Shown: positions 19,115 through 29,000 of the stretch, one piece after another
Layout of the letters: each line of letters opens with the position of its first letter
Position numbering within the stretch: position 1 is the first letter of the stretch
Assembly: GCF_900113655.1 (NCBI RefSeq)
Contig: NZ_FOQF01000001.1
Location: 166,309-230,308, forward strand
Source: Pseudobutyrivibrio sp. OR37
Lineage (GTDB): Bacteria; Bacillota; Clostridia; Lachnospirales; Lachnospiraceae
DNA length: 64,000 nucleotides
Reading direction: 5' to 3'
Notes under the pieces: generated by a model
Seen by the model: the letters and a program-made list of their open reading frames with translations, nothing else
What the model was told of the DNA's origin: nothing
Database searches by the model: none
Position numbers and translations under genes: made by a program

Positions 19115-20182
19115 TTAACAAGCTCCATTCACAGCCTTTGAAATCTCATCAATTTTGTCTTCTGATAGTTCATTGCTAACTATTATGAACTTCTCAAGTG
19201 TTTCTAAAGCCTTACCTGAATCGATTATTTCAGCTGCAAGCTTTACTCCATCCTTAAAGCTATCTGCCTTTCCTCCGATGTAAAGAGCTGCTCCTGCATT
19301 TAAAAGCACTGCATTTCTTTTATGCCCCTTAGCTCCACTTAAAATATCTCTTGTTATTTTTGCATTTTCTTCAGGAGTGCCACCCTTTAAATCATCCTTT
19401 GTACATCTTTCAAATCCAAAATCCTCTGGCTCAATAATATATGTTTTGTACCATCCATCATTTATCTCGCAAATCTTTGTTGGAGCTGAAAGCGAAATCT
19501 CATCAAGCTTGTCCTGACCATACACAACCATTCCTCTTTTTACCCCAAGGCTTATAAGTACCTGAGCCAGTGGCTCTACCAAATACTCATCGTAAACTCC
19601 AAGAAGCTGCATACTAGGTGTAGCTGGATTTGTCAAAGGTCCAAGGATGTTAAATACTGTTCTAAAACCAAGCTCCTTTCTGATTGCTCCCACGTATTTC
19701 ATGGATGTGTGATACTTTTGAGCAAAGAAGAAGCACATTCCAACCTCCTTTAAAAGCTCCACACATTTTTCAGGACTTTGATTGATATTTACTCCAAGTG
19801 CCTCCAAGCAATCAGCCGTTCCGCAAAGTGATGAAGCAGCTCTGTTACCATGCTTTGCCACCTTCATTCCTGCTGCAGCTGCCACAAGTGCCGAAGTAGT
19901 AGAAATGTTAAAGCTATGAGCATTGTCCCCACCTGTTCCAACTATCTCAAAAACATCCATTCCTGTTTCAACCTTTATAGCATGCTCTCTCATTGCGGCA
20001 GCACAACCTGCAATTTCATCAGTAGTCTCTGCCTTGGCACTCTTTGTAGAAAGTGCAGCAAGAAAAGCCGCGTTCTGTGTTGGAGAGCTTTCCCCACCCA
20101 TGATTTCATTCATGACTGTGTAAGCCTCCTCATAAGTTAAATCTCCCTTGTTTACGATTTTTACAATTGCCTCTTTAATCAT
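19115..20182 (-). CDS. trpD: Anthranilate phosphoribosyltransferase
   Basis: Transfers phosphoribose from PRPP to anthranilate (355 residues). Seen: the N-terminal helical domain, the PRPP-binding glycine motif [39 protein letters not shown] and the magnesium-site DE pair in GQDKLDEIS. First gene of the operon, so the leader controls its translation initiation directly; ATG at 20182 follows GGAGG. Many operons begin with trpE instead. Confidence 0.97.
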   Translation of the reverse strand: MIKEAIVKIVNKGDLTYEEAYTVMNEIMGGESSPTQNAAFLAALSTKSAKAETTDEIAGCAAAMREHAIKVETGMDVFEIVGTGGDNAHSFNISTTSALVAAAAGMKVAKHGNRAASSLCGTADCLEALGVNINQSPEKCVELLKEVGMCFFFAQKYHTSMKYVGAIRKELGFRTVFNILGPLTNPATPSMQLLGVYDEYLVEPLAQVLISLGVKRGMVVYGQDKLDEISLSAPTKICEINDGWYKTYIIEPEDFGFERCTKDDLKGGTPEENAKITRDILSGAKGHKRNAVLLNAGAALYIGGKADSFKDGVKLAAEIIDSGKALETLEKFIIVSNELSEDKIDEISKAVNGAC

Positions 20183-20197
20183 GTTTACCTCCTATTA

Positions 20198-20248
20198 AAG
20201 GCTTCCCCTTTTTAGTGGGAAGCTGTCAGCGTTGCTGACTGATGAGGG
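20198..20248. repeat. Dispersed double-hairpin repeat, copy in the trp leader
   Basis: Two successive small hairpins: CTTCCCC/GTGGGAAG, then GTCAGC/GCTGAC, ending TGATGAGGG. Copies of the same plan are at 22206-22252 (inverted), 30347-30395 and 30411-30512 (inverted). This copy lies between the T-box terminator and trpD. Confidence 0.7.
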
Positions 20249-20268
20249 TTTCTATCATACTTTTGTAT

Positions 20269-20562
20269 AAAAAAAGTCCTTGATAGAAACCAGTTTCTAG
20301 TTTCTATCAAGGACGAATAATCTAATCCGCGGTGCCACCTTGAATTCATAGGCTAAACCCATGCTCTTAACAGGATACCATCATATCCCTGACTACTAAC
20401 GTAAGCCTTACGTCGTGCAATACTTTGATTTTAATCATTTCCTCACGCCCTCAGGAGTCCATTCCCAAATCGCTATCATACCGCATCCCACCATCGCGGC
20501 TCTCTCTAATGAATCACGAAGAGGTACTCCTCTCCCTCATCGGTTTAATACTTTATTGTGTT
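20269..20562 (-). promoter_or_regulatory. T-box riboswitch for tRNA-Trp (trp operon leader)
   Basis: On the minus strand: a long Stem I region, the conserved T-box AGGTGGCACCGCGG (20327-20340), then a strong intrinsic terminator with 15-base arms (20276-20290 and 20300-20314) and seven T residues (20269-20275). A TGG triplet at 20459-20461, in a GAA-TGG-AC context on the 3' side of Stem I, fits a tryptophan specifier. Uncharged tRNA-Trp would favour the antiterminator and readthrough into trpD. Confidence 0.9.
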
Positions 20563-20568
20563 GAGGTA

Positions 20569-20597
20569 AATATACCATTTACTTAATGTGTTGTCAA
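20569..20597 (-). promoter_or_regulatory. Promoter of the trp operon
   Basis: Consensus -35 TTGACA (20592-20597), 17-base spacer and -10 TATATT (20569-20574), placing the transcript start just before the T-box Stem I. Confidence 0.8.
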
Positions 20598-20610
20598 CAA
20601 TTATTTTCTG

Positions 20611-20649
20611 AAAAAAAACAGCCGCAATACGAATTGTATTGCAGCTGTT
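20611..20649 (-). terminator. Terminator of the purine permease gene
   Basis: Stem AACAGC-GCAATAC with GTATTGC-GCTGTT, one mismatch and a five-base loop, followed on the minus strand by a run of eight T. It lies directly after the permease stop codon and just upstream of the trp promoter. Confidence 0.8.
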
Positions 20650-20663
20650 CCTATTTTATCCTC

Positions 20664-22091
20664 TTATACTGCCAAGAAGAACTTGATTAAGAATAATACT
20701 GAAATTACATAAGTAAGTGCTGAAACTTCCTTAGCCTTACCTGTAAATACCTTAATAATTGTGTATGAAATCATTGCAAGACCGATGCCGTGTCCGATTG
20801 AGCCAGAGATTGGCATAGCGATAAGCATGATTGTAACTGGTACACAAACTGAAAGATCATCAAAGTTTACCTTCTTAAGACCTGTCATCATAAGCACACC
20901 AACATAGATAAGTGCTGCTGATGTAGCTGCTGCTGGAATGATTGCAGCGATAGGTGCAAGGAAAATGCAAACAAGGAATGCAATACCGCATGTAAGTGCT
21001 GTAAGACCTGTGCGTCCACCAGCCTCAACACCTGATGCAGATTCAATGAATGTTGTAACTGTAGATGTACCTGTGCATGAACCTACGATTGTACCAATTG
21101 AATCTGAAAGAAGTGCTTCCTTCATGTTTGGCATATTACCCTCACGGTCAACCATGCCTGCACGTGATGCAGTACCAACAAGTGTGCCGATTGTATCAAA
21201 CATATCAATAACGCAGAATGTAATAACAAGTGTGATTGCTGTGAACCAACCCATCTGAGCAAGTCCTGCAAAGTTGAACTTGAATAATGTTGTTGATGCC
21301 ATGTCACCAAATGCAGGAACAAATGATGCTGTAGCAAGTGAAGCAAATGGATTGTTTCCAAGGAATGCTGCATCGCCAATCCAGTAAATTACCGAAGCTG
21401 CAAGCATACCGATAATAACTGCACCCTTAATTCCCTTTGATGCAAGAACAACGATAATGAAAAGACCTACAAACATAGTAACTGCTGAAAGCACCATCAT
21501 TGGATAAGCATCTGTCATAGTCTGCTTAGCATATCCTGCTGTAAGTGCTCCAAAGAAATCCTTCATTACAAAGAACTGATTGAAGTTTGAATCTGCAATG
21601 TAAACATTTGAGCCAAAGCCAATGTTAAGAAGCATAAGACCGATTGCTGGTGAAATACCAAGTCTGATTCCAAGTGGAATAGCATCTACGATCTTGTCAC
21701 GAATACCTAAAAGTGAAAGAACAAGGAATACTAAACCTTCGATAAGGATGATGCAAAGCATTGCCTGGAATGATTCAACATATCCCATGCCTGTCATTGC
21801 AACAAGGTTACCAATTACGATAGCCATGAATGAGTTAAGTCCCATACCTGGTGCCAAACAAAATGGCTTGTTAGCAAGAAATGCCATAACAAACATTGCA
21901 ACTGCTGATGAAAGGCAGGTAGCAAGGAATACGCCGTTCCAAAGCTCCTGTCCGCCTGCACCGTAGTTGGTAAGCAAGTTTGGATTTAAGGCAATGATGT
22001 ATGCCATTGTCATGAATGTTGTGAGTCCAGCGATGATCTCTGTCTTCACTGTGGTGTTGTTAGCGCTAAGTTTGAATCTTTTCTCTAACAT
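20664..22091 (-). CDS. NCS2-family (AzgA/PbuG-like) purine permease
   Basis: A 475-residue polytopic membrane protein of the AzgA-like branch of nucleobase:cation symporters, importing adenine, guanine or hypoxanthine. Seen: the N-terminus TEIIAGLTTFMTMAYIIALNP, the helix-break signature FCLAPGMGLNSF, and later DTIGTLVGTASRAGM and STVTTFIESASGVEAGGRTGLTA, which line the substrate site in this family. About 13 to 14 hydrophobic segments. The ATG follows GGAGGAG. It ends at its own terminator and has no purine riboswitch visible upstream. The exact base preference cannot be told from sequence alone. Confidence 0.92.
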   Translation of the reverse strand: MLEKRFKLSANNTTVKTEIIAGLTTFMTMAYIIALNPNLLTNYGAGGQELWNGVFLATCLSSAVAMFVMAFLANKPFCLAPGMGLNSFMAIVIGNLVAMTGMGYVESFQAMLCIILIEGLVFLVLSLLGIRDKIVDAIPLGIRLGISPAIGLMLLNIGFGSNVYIADSNFNQFFVMKDFFGALTAGYAKQTMTDAYPMMVLSAVTMFVGLFIIVVLASKGIKGAVIIGMLAASVIYWIGDAAFLGNNPFASLATASFVPAFGDMASTTLFKFNFAGLAQMGWFTAITLVITFCVIDMFDTIGTLVGTASRAGMVDREGNMPNMKEALLSDSIGTIVGSCTGTSTVTTFIESASGVEAGGRTGLTALTCGIAFLVCIFLAPIAAIIPAAATSAALIYVGVLMMTGLKKVNFDDLSVCVPVTIMLIAMPISGSIGHGIGLAMISYTIIKVFTGKAKEVSALTYVISVLFLIKFFLAV

Positions 22092-22175
22092 ATTAAATTC
22101 TCCTCCTGGTCCGCCTGTTTATTGCAGGCAAATCTTAAATTTATATCTAATTTTTATAATTAGAAACTGTTTTAG

Positions 22176-22252
22176 GACCCCAGCCGCTGCTTGGGGGATA
22201 TATTGCCCTCATCCGCCCCTTCGGGGCACCTTCCCCCAATGGGGGAAGGCTT
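22176..22252. repeat. Dispersed double-hairpin repeat (inverted copy) after pyrG
   Basis: From 22206: CCCTCATC, hairpin GCCCCttcGGGGC, hairpin CTTCCCCCaatGGGGGAAG, the reverse of the unit at 30347. It is preceded by another hairpin, CCCCA...TGGGG (22178-22199). It starts immediately after the pyrG stop codon and may act as its terminator, though no U-run follows. Confidence 0.65.
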
Positions 22253-22253
22253 A

Positions 22254-23846
22254 TTATTTAAGGCTTGCTTTAATAAATGCTGAGAATAATGGATGTGGCT
22301 TATTTGGACGGCTCTTAAATTCTGGATGGAACTGTACACCAACATGGAACTTATTTGATGAAACCTCGATAGCTTCAACAACCTCATCGTTAGGTGATGT
22401 TCCAGAAATTGTAAGACCCTTCTCTGTCATAAGCTCTCTATATGAATTGTTAAACTCGAATCTATGTCTATGACGTTCTGAAATGTTTTCACTTCCATAA
22501 GCTTCAAAAAGCTTTGTGTCCTTGCGAACTGCACATGGGTATGCTCCAAGACGCATTGTACCACCCTTTCTAAGAACAGCCATCTGCTCTTCCATAAGGT
22601 CGATTACACAATGCTTACCTGTGCTGTTGAACTCTCTTGAATTTGCATCCTCAAGTCCGCAAACGTTACGTGCAAATTCAATTGCAGCAACCTGCATACC
22701 AAGGCAGATACCAAGGTATGGAATATCATTGTCACGAGCAAACTGACAAGCGACAATCTTTCCTTCTACACCTCTATCACCGAAACCACCTGGAACTAGG
22801 ATACCATCGCACATTCCAAGCTTTTCTTTAACATTATCTTTTGTGATTTCTTCTGAATCAACCCATTCAATTTCAACGTGAGCATCGTTTGCATAACCGC
22901 CGTGGTAAAGTGCCTCACGAACTGAAAGGTATGCATCATGAAGTGCAACATACTTACCTACGATTGCAATTCTAGTAGTCTTCTTAAGGCCCTTGATAGT
23001 ATCAACCATCTTCTCCCACTCTTCAATCTTTGGAGCAGGATTATCAAGACCAAGCTCACGGCAAACAACATCATCTAATCCATACTTATGCATCATAAGT
23101 GGAGCCTCGTAAAGGCAATCAAGTGTGTCGTTTTCGATTACGCAGTCCTTCTTAACATTACAGAATAATGAAATCTTATCCTTGATAGACTGCTCAAGTG
23201 GATGGTCTACACGGCATACAATGATATTAGGAGCAATACCAAGTGACTGAAGCTCCTTAACAGAATGCTGTGTTGGCTTTGACTTGTGTTCTTCTGAACC
23301 AGAAAGCCAAGGTACAAGTGTTACGTGAATGAACAAGCAATTCTCACGTCCCTTTTCAAGCGAAACCTGACGAATAGCCTCAAGGAATGGCTGAGACTCG
23401 ATATCTCCAGTTGTTCCACCGATTTCTGTGATAAGAACATCACAATCAGATGTTTCAGCACCCATATAGATGAAGCGCTTGATTTCTTCTGTGATATGAG
23501 GAATAACCTGAACTGTCTGTCCAAGATATTCGCCCTTTCTTTCACGGTTAAGAACGTTCCAATATACCTTACCAGAAGTAAGGTTAGAATATTTGTTTAG
23601 ACTCTCATCGATGAATCTCTCGTAGTGTCCCAAGTCAAGGTCTGTCTCGGCTCCATCATCAGTAACGAATACCTCTCCATGCTGATATGGGCTCATTGTT
23701 CCTGGGTCAACATTCATATAAGGATCAAGCTTCTGTGAAGCTACCTTATAACCTCTCATCTTTAATAAACGTCCTAAAGATGCTGCTGTGATACCCTTAC
23801 CTAGGCCTGATACTACACCACCAGTTACAAATACATGCTTTGTCAT
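22254..23846 (-). CDS. pyrG: CTP synthase
   Basis: Glutamine-dependent amination of UTP to CTP (530 residues). Synthetase domain (1-270): [25 protein letters not shown]-loop region, [21 protein letters not shown] and GGTTGDIES. Glutaminase domain (about 290-530) with the nucleophile Cys in YLGICLGMQ and the HPEF triad end. Monocistronic; ATG at 23846 follows AAGGAG. Its leader holds a large hairpin and a tiny open frame. Gram-positive pyrG genes are often controlled by CTP-dependent attenuation, but the characteristic initial G-run was not found here. Confidence 0.98.
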   Translation of the reverse strand: MTKHVFVTGGVVSGLGKGITAASLGRLLKMRGYKVASQKLDPYMNVDPGTMSPYQHGEVFVTDDGAETDLDLGHYERFIDESLNKYSNLTSGKVYWNVLNRERKGEYLGQTVQVIPHITEEIKRFIYMGAETSDCDVLITEIGGTTGDIESQPFLEAIRQVSLEKGRENCLFIHVTLVPWLSGSEEHKSKPTQHSVKELQSLGIAPNIIVCRVDHPLEQSIKDKISLFCNVKKDCVIENDTLDCLYEAPLMMHKYGLDDVVCRELGLDNPAPKIEEWEKMVDTIKGLKKTTRIAIVGKYVALHDAYLSVREALYHGGYANDAHVEIEWVDSEEITKDNVKEKLGMCDGILVPGGFGDRGVEGKIVACQFARDNDIPYLGICLGMQVAAIEFARNVCGLEDANSREFNSTGKHCVIDLMEEQMAVLRKGGTMRLGAYPCAVRKDTKLFEAYGSENISERHRHRFEFNNSYRELMTEKGLTISGTSPNDEVVEAIEVSSNKFHVGVQFHPEFKSRPNKPHPLFSAFIKASLK

Positions 23847-24092
23847 TTTACACTCCTTAATTTTTATTATTCATTGGATTACATCATTAATAGAAATCTT
23901 AATTAAGATAAATGTGACATATTTCCTCCTGAAAATAGAAAAAGCGTTTTTTTTTTGAAGGAATTCCTCCAAAAAAATAAACGCTCAATTACTATGAAAT
24001 ATTACAACATGTATTCCAATTTGTAAAGAGGGAAATTTTACAATTTACAACAGCTCAAAATCTAGCAAAAATATTAAAAATGACCTCTTACT
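23847..24092 (-). other. pyrG leader and acyltransferase terminator
   Basis: It holds a long A/T-rich hairpin with GGAGGAATTCC at the apex (23943-23985), followed on the minus strand by TTTTTCTATTTT, a good intrinsic terminator for the acyltransferase gene. Downstream of it a perfect AGGAGG precedes a five-codon frame ATG TCA CAT TTA TCT TAA (about 23902-23919), about 55 bases before pyrG. Confidence 0.55.
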
Positions 24093-25340
24093 TTATTTAG
24101 ATTTTTTAATCTTTCTCACTAATGAAACATCAAAAATGCCATTATAAAAAGCCACAAATGTATTCTCTATAAAAAAAGCTACTATAAGTGAAACTATAGT
24201 AACACCAAGTATAGATATTATAGCACCTACCCCTTTATGAGTTAGTGAACTAAACGGTGCCAATTTGGGTGTAATTATACCTATGCATATGTGATGAATT
24301 AAAATCATTCCGTAACTATACTTGCTTAGAAATCTAATGAAAAAATAATTTTTTAAATGCTTTTGTAAATTATATAATAATGCAAATAATCCACAGGCAA
24401 CAAAATAACGTAAAACTGAAAAATTGCTACTTATAAATACGGAGTCTGAATCATTAATATATATAACCCACATTGCTATAGCCGAAACTATTCCAGCTAT
24501 AATAAATAATTTATCATATTTTCGTGTTTCATCCTTAGTAAACCAAAATCCCATAATTGCGATAAGGCACCATCCAAGAAGATTCCAAGCTTTTATATCA
24601 ATTAATTCAATTGGTATACAGATTTCAATAATCGATAGTACGAATAAAAAAATAATCATTTTACTAAGTAACATATAAGAAATGTCTTTTAGCATATACC
24701 TTAAAAAGAAAAAAAGAATATATAAAAATAGTAAAACATACATAAACCAGAAATGCAGAGCATGTACGCTTCCAACTTTTCCTGAAATTATTCTACCAAT
24801 AAGTACACCAATTGAAACTTTTTCAATATTTCCATCAGCTGAAAAGAATAAATAATAAATATAAAAATATAATATAAGCGGAATTGCTATCTTGCTTAAT
24901 CTCCTTTTTATAAAGAATATCATTTTCTCATCTCGATATTGTAATAATAATGCCCCCGAAAGCATAACAAAAATCACGTTGCAACTACAACATAGCAGCC
25001 GAGTAAAATCCAAGTTTCTATATAAATTGCTCTCTTGAATTTCAGCAGCAACTGCTAAATCAGCGCCAATTTTATGTACTGCAACGACCATAATAGAAGC
25101 AACACATCTTAAATAATCATAAACCAATACCCTATTATCAGTTTTAAGCGCAATTGTTTGTTTAAGATAATCATCCTGACTTTGTGATTTAATAATTCCA
25201 ATAATGCAACCACCAATTAAAGATATAATAACAAAGTAATTTATCGTCCCTATCACGCATTTAAATATATAAATACCGCCTAGCAGCACTCCAGCCCAAT
25301 ATAATAAATAAAAAAACTTTCTAATAGATGAATCATTCAC
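24093..25340 (-). CDS. Acyltransferase 3 family membrane protein
   Basis: A 415-residue membrane protein of the acyltransferase 3 (OafA/WecH-like) family, which O-acetylates surface sugars. Two N-terminal membrane segments (about 8-50) precede the family core: YDYLRCVASIMVVAVHKIG (about 92-110) carries the conserved Arg and catalytic-type His, and about ten further helices follow, with GMILIHHICIGI near the end. Strongly A/T-rich codon use, unlike neighbours pyrG and the activase gene, suggests horizontal acquisition. The ATG follows GGGAGAAG. Divergent from an XRE regulator with shared operator-like repeats between them. The substrate is unknown. Confidence 0.87.
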   Translation of the reverse strand: MNDSSIRKFFYLLYWAGVLLGGIYIFKCVIGTINYFVIISLIGGCIIGIIKSQSQDDYLKQTIALKTDNRVLVYDYLRCVASIMVVAVHKIGADLAVAAEIQESNLYRNLDFTRLLCCSCNVIFVMLSGALLLQYRDEKMIFFIKRRLSKIAIPLILYFYIYYLFFSADGNIEKVSIGVLIGRIISGKVGSVHALHFWFMYVLLFLYILFFFLRYMLKDISYMLLSKMIIFLFVLSIIEICIPIELIDIKAWNLLGWCLIAIMGFWFTKDETRKYDKLFIIAGIVSAIAMWVIYINDSDSVFISSNFSVLRYFVACGLFALLYNLQKHLKNYFFIRFLSKYSYGMILIHHICIGIITPKLAPFSSLTHKGVGAIISILGVTIVSLIVAFFIENTFVAFYNGIFDVSLVRKIKKSK

Positions 25341-25455
25341 TGCACTTCTTCTCCCATCACACTCAATACTGTCTTTATAATTAGACTAATGTCTCTAATT
25401 CAATTCAGGCCAATGATTTTCCATTATTCAATAATTTGTTACCCGATATTACTAT

Positions 25456-25578
25456 ATATCCTATTCGGACACAAATTATGATATCACTCCATTCTATAGC
25501 TCGCAATATAGATATTATTTTGTGTCCTTTTAGGATATCTGTGTTATTCGCACGAATCCTTTTAAGATATACACTAAA
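25456..25578. promoter_or_regulatory. Operator-like repeats between the acyltransferase and XRE genes
   Basis: A 28-30-base imperfect inverted repeat: arm 1 at 25456-25485 (ATATCCTATTCGGACACA...) and arm 2 at 25511-25538 (...TGTGTCCTTTTAGGATAT). A third related copy, ATCCTTTTAAGATAT, is at about 25556-25570. Each copy centres on a small palindrome of the form TCCT-NNN-AGGA. They lie in the divergent promoter region beside a helix-turn-helix gene, so autoregulation is likely. Confidence 0.6.
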
Positions 25579-25607
25579 TTTGATTAAATACGTAGAGGTA
25601 AGTAAGT

Positions 25608-25958
25608 ATGGAACTAGATTACAATGCTATAGGTGTTAGAATCAGACGTTTGCGAAAAGAATTGGGGCTTACACAACAGGCTTTAGCTGAACTCTCAAAT
25701 CAAGAACCTTCAAACATTTCTCATATAGAACGAGGTGCTACTAAGCTGAGTCTACCTACTATAGTTAATATTGCCAATGCACTGGGTGTTACAGTAGATG
25801 ATTTATTGTGTGACAGTCTTCAAAATGCCACTAGTACATATTCAAATACAGCATCTAATTTATTGAATGATTGTTCTCATGAAGAATTAATATTTATGAC
25901 TGAAACTATGCGTGCCATCAAGGATAACCTCAGAAAAAATATCACCTCAAACACTTAA
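25608..25958 (+). CDS. XRE-family transcriptional regulator
   Basis: A 116-residue DNA-binding protein. The Cro/C1-type helix-turn-helix occupies about residues 7-65 (IGVRIRRLRKELGLTQQALAELS, then SNISHIERGATKLSLPTIVNIANALGV), followed by a short polar C-terminal region ending in a helix (EELIFMTETMRAIKDNL) that may mediate dimerisation. ATG at 25608 follows GAGGTAAG. It probably binds the three TCCT-NNN-AGGA repeats just upstream and so controls itself and the divergent acyltransferase; this is inferred from position. No peptidase, toxin or phage domain is attached. Confidence 0.92.
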   Translation: MELDYNAIGVRIRRLRKELGLTQQALAELSNQEPSNISHIERGATKLSLPTIVNIANALGVTVDDLLCDSLQNATSTYSNTASNLLNDCSHEELIFMTETMRAIKDNLRKNITSNT

Positions 25959-26093
25959 TAAAACACTTCTATCTAAATATATTTTCTCATTTTTTAACAG
26001 ATTTAAGCTTTTGTTTATTGTATATTTTTGAGTCTACATTTATAATAGCCCATGTTGAATTAAAAACATTTTAATAAGAAAGAAAAGATTTTT

Positions 26094-29000
26094 ATGGAAA
26101 ACAAATTATTTAAACTGGGCATTGATATCGGCTCTACAACGGTTAAAATTGCAGTTTTAGATGACGATGACAATCTTTTATTTTCAGATTATCAGAGACA
26201 CTTTGCTAATATCCAGCAAACTCTCACCGATTTATTAACCCAGGCCAAGTCATCACTTGGTAAGATTCAGGTTCGTCCTATGATTACAGGTTCAGGCGGA
26301 CTTACACTTGCTAAGCACCTTGGCGTGGAATTTGTACAGGAGGTTATTGCAGTTTCTACTGCCCTTACTCACTATGCTCCTCAAACAGATGTTGCTATCG
26401 AGCTTGGTGGTGAGGATGCCAAAATCATCTATTTTGAGAATGGTAATGTAGAACAGCGTATGAATGGTATCTGTGCAGGTGGTACAGGTTCATTTATCGA
26501 CCAGATGGCTTCTTTACTTCAGACAGATGCCCCAGGTCTTAATACATACGCAAAGGATTATAAGGCACTCTATCCTATAGCTGCCCGTTGTGGTGTTTTC
26601 GCCAAGACTGATATTCAGCCTCTTATCAACGAAGGTGCTTCTAAGGAAGATTTGTCTGCTTCTATTTTCCAGGCAGTTGTTAACCAGACTATTTCAGGTC
26701 TTGCTTGTGGTAAGCCTATCCGCGGTCACGTTGCATTCCTTGGTGGTCCACTTCACTTTTTGGATCAGCTTAGAGAAGCATTTATCCGTACACTTAAATT
26801 AGATGATGAGCACGCTATCCTTCTTGATAACTCTCATCTTTTTGCAGCTATCGGTTCTGCTCTTAATTCAAAGGAAGAAAACAACGTTCCTATGGACGAC
26901 CTTATCGACAAGCTTTCTGAAGGAATTAAGATGGACTTTGAGGTTGCCAGACTTGAGCCATTATTTGATGGTGAAGATGATTTCAGAGCCTTCAAGGACA
27001 GACATGCAAAGGCAGAGGTTAAAAAGGGCGACTTAGCTAACTATCATGGTAATGTTTACCTTGGTATCGATGCTGGTTCTACTACTACAAAGCTTGCGGT
27101 TGTTGGTGATGATGGAACACTTCTTTATTCCTTCTACTCAAGCAACAACGGTAGCCCACTAGCTACTTCACTTAAGGCACTTAAAGAGATTTACTCTATC
27201 ATGCCTGAGGATACACATATCGTACATTCTTGCTCAACAGGTTACGGTGAAGCTTTACTTAAGGCTGCACTTCAGCTTGATGATGGCGAGGTTGAGACAA
27301 TTGCTCACTACTATGCTGCAGCATTCTTCGACCCTGATGTAGATTGTATCCTCGATATCGGTGGTCAGGATATGAAATGTATCCGCATCAAAAACGGCGT
27401 AGTTGATAGCGTACAGCTTAACGAAGCATGTTCTTCTGGTTGTGGTTCTTTCATTGAGACTTTCGCTAAATCACTTGATTTCACAGTTCAGGATTTTGCC
27501 GAGGAAGCACTTTTTGCTTTGAACCCAATCGACCTTGGTACACGTTGTACCGTATTTATGAATTCAAAGGTTAAGCAGGCACAGAAGGAAGGCGCATCTG
27601 TTGCTGATATTTCTTCAGGTCTTGCTTACTCTGTAATAAAGAACGCACTCTTCAAGGTTATCAAGCTTTCTGATGCATCAGAGCTTGGTAAGAACATCGT
27701 TGTTCAGGGTGGTACATTCTACAATGATGCTGTTCTTCGTTCCCTTGAAAAGGTTGCAGGTGTTAATGTAGTTCGTCCTGATATTGCAGGTATCATGGGT
27801 GCCTTCGGTTGTGCCCTTATCGCTAAGGAGCGCTACGAGGAAAATCCTACCACTACTACACTTGGCATTGATGAGATTAACAATCTTACATTCGATACAA
27901 AGCTTACTCGTTGTCAGGGTTGCGTGAACCACTGCTTACTTACAATCAACAGATTCTCTGGCGGTCGTTCATTCATCACTGGTAACAGATGTGAAAAGGG
28001 TGCAGGCGGTGTTAAAAATAAGGAAAACATCCCTAACCTTTACGAATACAAATACAACAGATTATTTGATTATGAGCCTCTTTCAGAGGAAGAAGCTACT
28101 CGTGGTACTGTTGGTATTCCACGTGTACTCAACCTTTACGAGAATTACCCATTCTGGGCTACATTCTTTAAGGCTCTTAAGTTTAGAGTAGTTCTCTCTC
28201 CTCGTTCAAACCGTAAGGTTTACGAAATGGGTATCGAATCAATCCCATCTGAGTCAGAGTGCTACCCAGCCAAGATGGCACACGGTCATGTTCAGTGGCT
28301 CATTAACGAAGGCAATGTGGACTTCATTTACTATCCATGTATTCCATACGAAAGAAATGAGTTCCCAGATTCAAACAACCACTACAACTGCCCTATCGTT
28401 ACATCTTATGCTGAAAACATTAAGAACAATGTAGACGAAATCACAACTGGCAAGGTTCGTTTCCTTAATCCATTTATGGCATTCTCTTCTGAGGAGATTC
28501 TTACAACTCAGCTTGAGAAGGTATTTAAGGATGAATTCGATATTTCAGCTGCTGAGGTTAAGGCTGCCGCACATGCTGCTTGGCTTGAGCAGGAGCATTT
28601 CAGAAATGATATGTATGCTAAGGGTCAGGAGGTTCTCAAGTATCTTGAGGAAACAGGAAAGCACGGTATCGTTCTTGCAGGAAGACCTTACCACGTAGAC
28701 CCTGAGATTAACCACGGTATTCCAGAGCTTATTAACAGCTACGGCATTGCAGTACTTACTGAGGATTCTATTTCAAACCTTGGTGAGGTTGAGCGTCCTC
28801 TTATCGTTATGGACCAGTGGATGTTCCACTCTCGTATGTACTCAGCAGCTAACTATGTTAAGAAGCATGACAACTTAGATTTAATTCAGCTTAACTCATT
28901 CGGTTGCGGTCTTGATGCCGTTACAACTGATCAGGTTGCTGATATCCTTACTCATTCTGGTAAGATTTACACTTGCCTTAAGATTGATGAGGTTAACAAC

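Noticed and set aside
20269..20562. Classical trp leader peptide attenuation
   Set aside because: The leader carries a conserved T-box and terminator and no Trp-rich short frame, so tRNA sensing explains it.
22092..22175. Possible purine riboswitch before the NCS2 permease
   Set aside because: The leader has only a small GCCTG/CAGGC hairpin; the three-way junction and conserved loops of the purine aptamer were not found.
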